Origin: an uncultured Oscillospiraceae bacterium
Lineage (GTDB): Bacteria; Bacillota; Clostridia; Oscillospirales; Oscillospiraceae
Length of the DNA: 64,000 nt
NCBI GenBank assembly: GCA_910577525.1
Contig: CAJTLI010000013.1
Coordinates: forward strand, 3,063-67,062
Direction: 5' to 3'
Shown here: positions 49,926 to 57,122 of the stretch, piece after piece
Layout of the letters: every line of letters starts with the position of its first letter
How positions within the stretch are numbered: the first letter of the stretch is position 1
Notes under the pieces: generated by a model
The model's database searches: none
Told to the model about the DNA's origin: nothing
Seen by the model: the letters and a program-made list of their open reading frames with translations, nothing else
Translations under genes and position numbers: made by a program

Positions 49926-50885
49926 ATGTGCGCCATTTTCGGAGTGCTGGACTATCAGGGAAAGCTGACCCCGCCCCAGCGGATCGGGCTGTTTCGGGCG
50001 CTGGCGGATGCCGCCCAGGCGAGGGGCACCGATGCCAGCGGGGTGGCCTACATTCATAACGGGGTCGTGCAGATTCAGAAAGCCCCCCGGCCCGCCTGTA
50101 GAATGCGCTGGCGCATCCATACCCAGGCCCGGTATCTCATGGGCCACACCCGCATGACCACCCAGGGCGCGGCCAGCAGGAACTACAACAACCATCCCTT
50201 TCCTGGCAGGGCCGGAAGCCAGCCTTTTGCCCTGGCCCACAACGGGGTGATCTATAACGATGTGGAGCTGCGTAAGGCCCGGAATCTGCCCGCCACAAAA
50301 ATTGAGACAGACAGCTATGTGGCGGTGCAGCTTTTGGAGGGGCAGGGCGGCTTGTCCATGGACGGCTTGCGGCAGATGGCCGAGGCGTTGCGGGGAACGT
50401 ACACCCTCACGGTGCTAGACGGGGACAACACGTTGTACTTTGTGCGGGGGAATAATCCACTCGCCATCCGCCTGTACCCTCGACTGGGCTGCTACCTCTA
50501 CGCCTCCACCGACGAGATATTAAACGCGGCGCTGGCGGGGTTGGGACTGTCCGGGCTGTCCTATACGGAAATTCCCATCGGCCAGGGGGATATCATGGCC
50601 GTTGACGCCCAAGGCCGACGTACCGCCTCCCGGTTTGACGATGCCCACATCCAAACCCAGTTTTGTTTTGATTGGGGATGGAGCGGCCCCATCCGCGAAT
50701 ATGACGCGGACAGCTATTTGGAGATGGTGGTGGAGTACGGCAAGCGCCGGGGTGTGCCGGAAGGGGAGCTGCGGCTGCTGACAGAGGCCGAGTACGACGC
50801 CTTGGATCTGGAGGAGATGATCTACAACAAGCAGTTCCGGGCGTACTGCCTCCGGGAAATTCTGGCGGAGTACGGGGTGCGGTGA
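49926..50885 (+). CDS. Class II glutamine amidotransferase
   Basis: A 319-residue Ntn-hydrolase glutaminase. Cys2, exposed after loss of Met1 (MCAIFGVLDYQG), is the nucleophile; GTDASGVAYI, MGHTRMTTQGAASRNYNNHP and ALAHNGVIYNDVEL are the GATase II substrate-site blocks, like the glutaminase half of GlmS/PurF. It lacks an SIS or phosphoribosyl domain, so it probably delivers ammonia to the amidoligase encoded immediately upstream (2-base gap, RBS inside the previous gene). Confidence 0.88.
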   Translation: MCAIFGVLDYQGKLTPPQRIGLFRALADAAQARGTDASGVAYIHNGVVQIQKAPRPACRMRWRIHTQARYLMGHTRMTTQGAASRNYNNHPFPGRAGSQPFALAHNGVIYNDVELRKARNLPATKIETDSYVAVQLLEGQGGLSMDGLRQMAEALRGTYTLTVLDGDNTLYFVRGNNPLAIRLYPRLGCYLYASTDEILNAALAGLGLSGLSYTEIPIGQGDIMAVDAQGRRTASRFDDAHIQTQFCFDWGWSGPIREYDADSYLEMVVEYGKRRGVPEGELRLLTEAEYDALDLEEMIYNKQFRAYCLREILAEYGVR

Positions 50886-50998
50886 GCGTGCCGCTGGGGT
50901 ATACCCGAACGGCACGGCGGAAAAGCATAGCAATAGGGCCGGTTTCCGGGTTTTGGCATATGCCAGCCCGCAAACCGACCCTATTGGCACCAATCTGC

Positions 50999-51337
50999 TT
51001 AGTCCTGTTCTGCCAGGTGCGCCGCCAAATCCTGACCCCTGGTACAGACGGCCCGGATAAAGACCTGCCGCCCGTCCTCGTCCACACTGTACAGCACCAC
51101 ATCATTCCAGGTGACATACTGCCGCACACCCCGCCCTGCCCACGGCTCCACATGATAAGGCTGATACTTGAACGGGAAAGTGGTAAGCTGTTTCTGAATC
51201 TCAAATTTCAGCCGAAAATACCACTCCTCAGCCAAATCAGGATCATGAAACTGGGCCGCAATATAGTCCGCCTTTTCCTCAATGTCCTGTATGGCGCTTT
51301 CGGTGTAGACAATCTTATACTGCGGTATCTGTGCCAT
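50999..51337 (-). CDS. RelE/ParE-superfamily toxin
   Basis: A 112-residue toxin (YKIVYTESAIQDIEEKADYI, RLKFEIQKQLTTFPFKYQPY, VLYSVDEDGRQVFIRAVCTR) with the RelE/ParE fold; conserved basic residues and C-terminal aromatic strand are present. It overlaps the antitoxin gene by 23 bp. Whether it cleaves mRNA or targets gyrase cannot be told. Confidence 0.85.
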   Translation of the reverse strand: MAQIPQYKIVYTESAIQDIEEKADYIAAQFHDPDLAEEWYFRLKFEIQKQLTTFPFKYQPYHVEPWAGRGVRQYVTWNDVVLYSVDEDGRQVFIRAVCTRGQDLAAHLAEQD

Positions 51338-51623
51338 GGGCGAACTGTCCTTTCATGCGGCGGTCAAGCTCGTCCTGGCTGTATACCCGGCCCGCCGCAA
51401 TATCGGCCTCGCTTCGGAGCAGCTTGGCATCTACCTCCTGGGCCGTCATATCCTCCCAGGCTTTGAGGGTGGGACGGAAAGGCATCCCACCCTCCTGCAA
51501 GCTCTGCTGGGCAAAAATGCGCACGGCCTCCGCAAAAGAAGTGCCTAAATTGCGGTATAGCTCCTCCACTTCGGCCTTGAGGTCACTGTTCATTCTGATT
51601 TGCAGGGTGGCATCCATTGCCAT
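51315..51623 (-). CDS. RelB/DinJ-type antitoxin
   Basis: A 102-residue antitoxin with a ribbon-helix-helix N-terminus (TLQIRMNSDLKAEVEELYRN, LGTSFAEAVRIFAQQ) and a C-terminal toxin-binding part (SEADIAAGRVYSQDELDRRM). The ATG at 51623 has AAGGAGG eight bases upstream. It is transcribed first from an operator-overlapped promoter, as usual for autoregulated TA modules. Confidence 0.85.
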   Translation of the reverse strand: MAMDATLQIRMNSDLKAEVEELYRNLGTSFAEAVRIFAQQSLQEGGMPFRPTLKAWEDMTAQEVDAKLLRSEADIAAGRVYSQDELDRRMKGQFAHGTDTAV

Positions 51624-51635
51624 ATCCACCGCCTC

Positions 51636-51675
51636 CTTGTAGTGCTATTGTACTACAAGTATTCCCTCGCGTCAA
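51636..51675 (-). promoter_or_regulatory. TA promoter with overlapping operator
   Basis: TTGACG (51670-51675) and TACAAT (51647-51652) on the minus strand, 17-base spacer. The inverted repeat TTGTAGT (51637-51643) / ACTACAA (51652-51658) overlaps the -10 box and is the likely antitoxin operator. Confidence 0.7.
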
Positions 51676-51704
51676 GAAAACTTGCTTGAAAGGAAGTGGC
51701 TGAT

Positions 51705-52256
51705 TTGAAAATAGGTTACGTCCGTGTCAGCACCCAGGAGCAGAACACCATCCGGCAGGAGCTGCTAATGGAAAGCCTGGGTGCGGATGAGGTCTACATC
51801 GACCGCATGAGCGGCAAAAGCACAGACAGGCCGGAGCTAAAAAAGCTGATGGAGTACGTGCGCCGGGGCGACACGGTGATCGTGGAATCCATCAGCCGGT
51901 TTGCCCGCAATACCCGCGACCTGTTGGAGCTGGTGGAACGGCTGTCGGCCAAGGGGGTAGAGTTCGTATCCAAAAAGGAGGCCATCGACACCACCACCCC
52001 CAGCGGGAAGTTCATGCTCACCATCTTCGGAGCTGTGGCCGAGCTGGAGCGGGAGTATATCCTACAGCGCCAGCAGGAGGGGATTGCCATTGCCAAGGCC
52101 AACGGCATCTACAAGGGCCGGAGGCCCATCCAGCGCCCAGAGTTCCCCCAGGTGGCGGAGCTCTGGAGGGAGGGGAAGATCACGGCGGTGGAGGCTATGC
52201 GGCGGCTGGATATGAAGCCGCGCACGTTTTATCGGAGGGTGAAAGCCCTGCCGTAA
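51705..52256 (+). CDS. Small serine resolvase/invertase
   Basis: A 183-residue resolvase (MKIGYVRVSTQEQN, catalytic Ser9; VIVESISRFARNTRDLLELV; GAVAELEREYILQRQQEGIA) with a C-terminal HTH (FPQVAELWREGKITAVEAMR). It is in the Tn3/Hin size class and probably resolves dimers or inverts DNA, not the att recombination. The TTG at 51705 is preferred (AAAGGAAG nine bases upstream) over a GTG at 51696 too close to the RBS. Confidence 0.87.
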   Translation: MKIGYVRVSTQEQNTIRQELLMESLGADEVYIDRMSGKSTDRPELKKLMEYVRRGDTVIVESISRFARNTRDLLELVERLSAKGVEFVSKKEAIDTTTPSGKFMLTIFGAVAELEREYILQRQQEGIAIAKANGIYKGRRPIQRPEFPQVAELWREGKITAVEAMRRLDMKPRTFYRRVKALP

Positions 52257-52265
52257 AGAAAAAGA

Positions 52266-52607
52266 TCAGCCGCCCATTGGCTGGTCTTTTTTTGCGTCCA
52301 TTGCCATGAGAAACGTCCGCAGAAGCCGCTCCGCGTACTCCCGCTCCGTGGGTGTGGCGCTTTGAAGCATGAGGGCTATGGTATTGCTCTCCTCCACTGT
52401 GGACGTACCATATAAAATATAGTCCGTAGACAGCCGGAGGGCACGGGATATTTTACACAGGGTTGGGACGGACATTCCCTTCACCCCCAGCTCAATATCC
52501 GAGCAGAACTTGGGCGTCACGTCCAGCAGCTCGGCAAACTGCTCCCGGGTGTAGCCCATAAACTCCCGCTGTGTACGGATTCGCTTTCCAATCGCGCCCC
52601 AGTCCAT
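52266..52607 (-). CDS. XRE-family transcriptional regulator
   Basis: A 113-residue regulator with an N-terminal HTH (MDWGAIGKRIRTQREFMGYT, REQFAELLDVTPKFCSDIEL) and a helical C-terminus. It is divergent from the zinc-ribbon operon and shares the 154-base intergenic region with its promoter, so it probably represses that operon. Confidence 0.85.
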   Translation of the reverse strand: MDWGAIGKRIRTQREFMGYTREQFAELLDVTPKFCSDIELGVKGMSVPTLCKISRALRLSTDYILYGTSTVEESNTIALMLQSATPTEREYAERLLRTFLMAMDAKKDQPMGG

Positions 52608-52672
52608 TCAACCCCTCCGTTCCTTCTGTAGTTTAACCCGGAAAGTTGTAGTTATAAATAAACTTACAGGGT

Positions 52673-52701
52673 TTACATCTGAGAACTTGTAGGGTATAAT
52701 C
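52673..52701 (+). promoter_or_regulatory. Promoter of the zinc-ribbon operon
   Basis: TTTACA (52673-52678) and TATAAT (52696-52701), 17-base spacer. Several short GTAGTT/AAACTACA-like repeats in the flanks may be repressor sites. Confidence 0.65.
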
Positions 52702-52761
52702 AAAGCTATAATGACACAAGTATCGTGCGACATAGAAAAATATTTTAAAGGAGTTGTGCGA

Positions 52762-53451
52762 ATGAAATGTCAGCATTGCGGGGTTGGAAACCCCGATACA
52801 GCTAAGTTTTGCAGAAAATGCGGCAAGCCGGTTATGGCGGAACAGCCTAAACCTACTCCGAAACAGCAGCCTGCTTCCGAACTTAGGCCGGAAGTTGTCT
52901 CGACACCGCAGGATACCATATGTCCCCACTGTGGTCAAAAGGACTGTCAGCCTATGATGCGCAGCATTACAAATATCAAAACTTCCGGGTACAGTTGGAG
53001 CTCTGGGTGCTGCGGGATGCTTTTTATGGGGCCATTTGGACTGCTGTGCGGGCTGTGTGGCACAGGCTCCAAGATTGATACAAAAAATGAGACTGTCTGG
53101 ATCTGCAAAAATTGCGGAAAAGAGCATTTATCTCAGAAATCAGCATTGGACAAAGCGCAAACTACTGTTGCCAGCTATGCGATGACAATTTTACTTATTG
53201 CCCTTTTCCTCTCTGCGTGGCACTCGAATGGCGGCTTGACTTGGCTGATCCCCTTTGCCTGGGCATTCAGCCCATTGGTTGCCTGGAATATAATAGACGA
53301 TGAATTATCAAAGGAACTTGGTTATCCCTTCAAAGAAATCCTACCTCCCGGCACATCGGTATCAAGCTATTTACTGATTGCGGAAATCGCAACAGCTCTG
53401 GTGCTTTTATTCGGGGGGCCTCTCGTTATTGATTTTCTGTCAGGACTATGA
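52762..53451 (+). CDS. Zinc-ribbon membrane protein
   Basis: A 229-residue protein with two zinc ribbons: CQHCGVGNPDTAKFCRKCGK at the N-terminus and CPHCGQKDC ... CKNCGKEH around residues 54-130, then two or three hydrophobic segments (SYAMTILLIALFLSAWH, YLLIAEIATALVLLFGG). Start has AAAGGAG. First gene of a three-gene operon; its stop overlaps the next gene's start (ATGAG). Function unknown. Confidence 0.65.
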   Translation: MKCQHCGVGNPDTAKFCRKCGKPVMAEQPKPTPKQQPASELRPEVVSTPQDTICPHCGQKDCQPMMRSITNIKTSGYSWSSGCCGMLFMGPFGLLCGLCGTGSKIDTKNETVWICKNCGKEHLSQKSALDKAQTTVASYAMTILLIALFLSAWHSNGGLTWLIPFAWAFSPLVAWNIIDDELSKELGYPFKEILPPGTSVSSYLLIAEIATALVLLFGGPLVIDFLSGL

Positions 53452-53795
53452 GTAAAGTATACTCCTTCTGTATGACCCTTGGGCGGTTATCCGGCTGTCA
53501 CCAAATGCCGGAACGCAGCCTTTTCTTTCGCGGAAAACAATTCCCAATCTGTGCCCGATGCACTGGGGTGTTTTTGGGAGAACTCGCTGGGTTAATCAGT
53601 TACCGCTGGTTTCAGCCCCCTCTGTGGGCAATCCCCGTTTTGGGTGGTCTGATGCTGCTGGACTGGGGCATCCAGTCCCTTGGCTGGCGGGAATCCACCA
53701 ATCTGAGAAGGTTAATCACAGGCGTGCTGTGCGGCTATGCCTATATCTGCGGATTTTTGATGATTTGCAAATGGGTCGTTACATCAATAACTTAG
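53448..53795 (+). CDS. DUF2085 membrane protein
   Basis: A 115-residue membrane protein of the DUF2085 family: GCHQMPERSLFFRGKQFPIC followed by ARCTGVFLGE, with the invariant Cys/His and CxRC-type residues, and three hydrophobic helices. The conserved cysteines suggest metal or redox binding. The function of the family is not known. Confidence 0.8.
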   Translation: MSKVYSFCMTLGRLSGCHQMPERSLFFRGKQFPICARCTGVFLGELAGLISYRWFQPPLWAIPVLGGLMLLDWGIQSLGWRESTNLRRLITGVLCGYAYICGFLMICKWVVTSIT

Positions 53796-53811
53796 AAAGG
53801 ATCTACATAAC

Positions 53812-55725
53812 ATGAGCGGTTTTTGTGTGAATTGCGGCACTTCGTTACCTGAGAACGCCGGTTTCTGTCCGAAATGCGGGACAAAAGTTGAAATACCCCG
53901 CTGCCCCGCCTGTGGGAAAGAAATTGATTATGGAATGGATTTCTGCATTTACTGCGGGAATTCCCTCACAACAAAAAAGGATGAGCCGTCCACGCCTATA
54001 CACTTGCCCGGGTCGGAGCCTCAACCCGAGGTGCCCGCCGAAAACTCTGCGCAAGGTATGGAGTCGGCTGCACCATCCAGGCAGGATCTCCCAACTGAAC
54101 CTCCGCAAAACGGTGAGAGAACCCATAATGACGATGATGCGCGGCAGTTTTCATGGTCTTATGTAAGAATGGGGGCATTGGGAGTTCGGAGGTATGACAT
54201 TACTGCGACACTAACTGCCGAAACGCTTCAGGTCAAGGAGCAGAAGCGTTTCGGCTGGAAACCAACATCAAACGAAACAGATATTGCGCTGACAGATATC
54301 CAGCAGGTACATATCAGCTCAAAGGCATCCTTTTTGTACTGGGGCTTATTCGCGGCTTTGGTCACGTTGGGCGTTGTTGCCTTTGTCGTGGGTGCCCTTA
54401 ACTCAACAGCGTGTGTTCTACTCGCTCTCTTTGCCGCAGTTTACGCTTGGCTTGGTTCGTTCCAGCTTCTTCATAACGAACTCGTCATCGCGGATCACAG
54501 CGGCAAGGAAACTGTTTTAAAGGGCGGAAAGCGGGAACTTCTTCAACAGCTTGAGCACGAACTGACCAATAGGGCTGGAATCGGCCCCAAAGAATTTCAA
54601 AGCGCAGCCGGAATAATCATCCTAGCTATTACAGCTGGGATTGCCGTAATTATTGGATTCATACTATTAGCGGGGGATGGGCGGCTTACACCTGCACACG
54701 AAATTGAGGAAAAATTGATTGGCGAATGGGGAGTACAGTATGTGGAGGACAACGGAACAGCAGTGTACTCCTATGACATCTTTTTGGCACAGGGATATAC
54801 AGATGAGGAAATAAAGTTATTGTTCTCCAACAACTATATACAATTTTTTGATAACCACTCATTTGAGTGGGTCTTATGTGATGAAACAGGATATTCCGAA
54901 TCAGTCTATGGTACATGGAAGGCTAATGGAGTCAACGGAAAAAATGTTACTCTAAAATCATCAGATGGGGAAGTCAAAGGCTATTTGGGCGGTGATTACC
55001 TCTACTTTAAAAGTGATACGTTTTTCATAAAGACAAGTGCATTTGAATTGGCACGAATTCGTAATTTAATGCGCGATGAAGAAATATATAAACAACCTGA
55101 CTATGAAGCATTTGAATCAAGTGAGCCATCTAAGGAACCTTTTGCTACATCCTTTAGCATTCCATACCGTCTATACCAGGCTATATCTGAGAAGACACTG
55201 TTTCCTGTCCGTGATGCATATTATGCTAAATATGATGAACCGGCACAGGTTGGAATGTTATCCTGTGACTCCATATACTTTGATTGGAGCGGCGAATGGT
55301 ATGACACAGTCAGCTTTGCAGTTGTAGATATGGATGGAGACGGCGAAAATGAAATCATTCTATCTGGTGATTCCGGGTTCGATGGACTGTACACGGTTAT
55401 GCATGAGTATGAAGGGTCCGTGTACGGATATACGGTTGGATATAGAGGAATGACTCCGTTGCTAACAAATGGGCTGTTCGGCAGCAGCAGCGGAGCGTCG
55501 GATTTTCATATCAGCAGGTTCGAATTCTATGAAGACAATGCAAGCGTTTGGGATTTAGCCTGCGAATTATATCAAGACGAAAACAGCTACTATATTTTTG
55601 AAGCCCAAGTATCTCAGGAGGAATACGAAAATTATTTGTCCGAAATAGGTTGGGATTGGAATAACGAAGCCGTATTTTATGAGTTTACAGATGCCAATAT
55701 ACAAAACTTGTTAGCTCCACAATAG
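53812..55725 (+). CDS. Large zinc-ribbon membrane protein with extracytoplasmic domain
   Basis: A 637-residue protein: two N-terminal zinc ribbons (CVNCGTSLPENAGFCPKCG; CPACGKEIDYGMDFCIYCG), a disordered linker, a PH-like domain (about 120-230) with a hydrophobic pair, another TM helix (about 268-285), then a ~350-residue exported region with a calcium-type loop (VDMDGDGENEIIL) as in FG-GAP/VCBS repeats. The AT-rich 3' half differs in composition from its start, suggesting a mosaic origin. Third gene of the operon; function unknown. Confidence 0.65.
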   Translation: MSGFCVNCGTSLPENAGFCPKCGTKVEIPRCPACGKEIDYGMDFCIYCGNSLTTKKDEPSTPIHLPGSEPQPEVPAENSAQGMESAAPSRQDLPTEPPQNGERTHNDDDARQFSWSYVRMGALGVRRYDITATLTAETLQVKEQKRFGWKPTSNETDIALTDIQQVHISSKASFLYWGLFAALVTLGVVAFVVGALNSTACVLLALFAAVYAWLGSFQLLHNELVIADHSGKETVLKGGKRELLQQLEHELTNRAGIGPKEFQSAAGIIILAITAGIAVIIGFILLAGDGRLTPAHEIEEKLIGEWGVQYVEDNGTAVYSYDIFLAQGYTDEEIKLLFSNNYIQFFDNHSFEWVLCDETGYSESVYGTWKANGVNGKNVTLKSSDGEVKGYLGGDYLYFKSDTFFIKTSAFELARIRNLMRDEEIYKQPDYEAFESSEPSKEPFATSFSIPYRLYQAISEKTLFPVRDAYYAKYDEPAQVGMLSCDSIYFDWSGEWYDTVSFAVVDMDGDGENEIILSGDSGFDGLYTVMHEYEGSVYGYTVGYRGMTPLLTNGLFGSSSGASDFHISRFEFYEDNASVWDLACELYQDENSYYIFEAQVSQEEYENYLSEIGWDWNNEAVFYEFTDANIQNLLAPQ

Positions 55726-55759
55726 CCCCAGTTACATCCTGTATGCACTTTATTTAGCT

Positions 55760-55794
55760 GAATGCCCGAGCGGGACCCACCCGCCCGGGCATTC
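55760..55794 (+). terminator. Operon-end hairpin
   Basis: GAATGCCCG-A-GCGGG pairs with CCCGC-C-CGGGCATTC, near the right end of the element. It is not followed by a T-run. Confidence 0.6.
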
Positions 55795-55812
55795 GCCCCC
55801 TTCTCCCCACTG

Positions 55813-56220
55813 TTACCATACCGCTAACGCCACAGGGATAGCGTTCAGCACCGCCAGCTCCTCCCGGGCGAAGTAGTCCCGCAGAATCAGCCCCCGTTCC
55901 GCCGCCATGCGGTCCAACGCCTCCCCCACCATCCCCGCGCACACCAGCTGGCCGGGGCGCAGGGCGTCCAGCACCTCGGGCAGCATGTGCCGCTGTGCCG
56001 ACAGCGGGGCGTTCAGCGCCCCGTCCGCCCCTGCCGCGGGGAGGGGAAGCACCACGCAGTCCGCCCGGTCCGCCCCGGCCATGGACGGCTCGCATTGGAT
56101 TCCCTCGCCCTGCTCCAGGGCGAATGGGTGTACGCAGTGGCCGTCGTCGGCCAGCAGCGCGGCCAGCGCCGCCTGACGGGGGTCGCCCCCCGCCACCCAG
56201 AAATTTTTTGCCCGCAGCAT
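55813..56220 (-). pseudogene. dpaA: Interrupted dpaA, 5' part
   Basis: Encodes the N-terminal domain of DpaA (MLRAKNFWVAGGDPRQAALA, then LPEVLDALRPGQLVCAGMVG and LILRDYFAREELAVLNAIP). True DpaA sequence ends at codon 129 (about 55835); the last codons (VALAVW and stop) are from the element. The ATG at 56220 has AGGAGG six bases upstream. It continues in frame at 41182 downwards. The part left here has no catalytic Rossmann half, so dipicolinate cannot be made unless the element is removed or another copy exists. Confidence 0.92.
55816..55845. other. Right attachment site of the dpaA element
   Basis: On the minus strand, dpaA sequence AACGCTAT is followed by CC (55836-55835), then TGT and the element arm GGCGTTAGCGGTATGG (55831-55816). 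This arm equals the left arm read from the other end. Confidence 0.85.
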
Positions 56221-56266
56221 AATCAACCTCCTGTCCGGGCCGCCTGGCCCTGTTCGTCATCAACCC

Positions 56267-56292
56267 AGTGTATTCCCGCTTTGACAAAGGGT
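56267..56292 (-). promoter_or_regulatory. Mother-cell-sigma-like promoter of dpaA
   Basis: On the minus strand AC (56292-56291), 16 bases, then AATACACTG (56274-56266). The sigma-K consensus is AC-N16-CATAnnnT and sigma-E also uses CATAcA.T for its -10, so the match is all but one position. It lies about 45 bases upstream of the dpaA ATG. In Bacillus the spoVF operon is sigma-K dependent. The reading is an inference. Confidence 0.5.
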
Positions 56293-56369
56293 GACAGACC
56301 AAGGACCGGCGCAAGTTTTTTGCCAATCGGGGCATACTGATTCCACCAATCTGTCTGGAGGGATCAAAC

Positions 56370-57011
56370 ATGGCAAACGCCTACCAAAATTACCATCAGG
56401 GCAAGCTCGACTTTATGGACAGCCGGACCCGGGAAAACCTGATGCGCGCCTTCGCCGGGGAGAGCCAGGCCCGCAACCGCTACACCATGGCCGCCTCTGC
56501 GGCCCGGAAGGAGAAGCTGGAGGTGGTGGCCCGGGTGTTCGAGTTCACCGCCGACCAGGAGCGGGCCCACGCCAAGGTCTTTTACGACCTGCTGCTGCCC
56601 AGCGCCGGAAGAAACATCTCCGTGGACGGCTGTTACCCCATCGACCTGTCCGACCGCACGGCAGACCTGCTGAAGGCCGCCCGGCACAATGAATATCAGG
56701 AATTCGAGCACGATTACGCCGAATTTGCCCAGATCGCCCACGAGGAGGGATTCGACCTCATCGGCGGGCAGTTTGAGCTGATCGCTCAGATTGAGAGAAC
56801 CCACGGAGACCGCTTCGGCCTGTTCGCCGACCGGCTGGAACAGGGGACGCTGTTCGCCGAAAAAGGGGAGACTTTGTGGATGTGCCTCAATTGCGGCGAG
56901 ATCGTCAAATCCTCTATCGCGCCCCAGGCGTGCCCGGTCTGCCGCCACAACCAGGGGTATTATGTCCGCCTGGATATGGCTCCCTTCACCGGGGAGGGCG
57001 GCGCGTCCTAA
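56370..57011 (+). CDS. Rubrerythrin
   Basis: A 213-residue rubrerythrin. The N-terminal four-helix diiron domain has the Glu-rich motifs FAGESQARNRYTMAA, ADQERAHAK and EYQEFEHDYAEFA...QIERTHGDRF; the C-terminal rubredoxin-like domain has CLNCG and CPVCRH. It reduces peroxide in the cytosol of anaerobes with electrons from rubredoxin or NADH. RBS GGAGGGA. It is divergent from dpaA. Confidence 0.93.
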   Translation: MANAYQNYHQGKLDFMDSRTRENLMRAFAGESQARNRYTMAASAARKEKLEVVARVFEFTADQERAHAKVFYDLLLPSAGRNISVDGCYPIDLSDRTADLLKAARHNEYQEFEHDYAEFAQIAHEEGFDLIGGQFELIAQIERTHGDRFGLFADRLEQGTLFAEKGETLWMCLNCGEIVKSSIAPQACPVCRHNQGYYVRLDMAPFTGEGGAS

Positions 57012-57122
57012 AACCGGCAAAACGGCTCCCGCCCGCGGGCGGGGGCCGTAATTTATGCTTGCGTTTGCGGTGGGGACGGCTTATAATGGGAGGCACTTAT
57101 GATGGAGGAGGGATGAATTCCC

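Larger units (their letters stand above)
41183..55834. mobile_element. 14.65-kb skin-like element interrupting dpaA
   Basis: The segment separates the two in-frame parts of dpaA. It begins and ends with 16-bp perfect inverted repeats (41186-41201 and 55816-55831) next to a shared CC dinucleotide, as expected for a serine-recombinase attP split into two arms. It carries a large serine recombinase near the left end, an excisionase-like HTH, a P4-type primase/helicase, toxin-antitoxin modules, an amidoligase cassette and a zinc-ribbon operon. No structural phage genes or conjugation genes are present. Regulated excision during sporulation is inferred by analogy with skin and vfbin. Confidence 0.9.
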
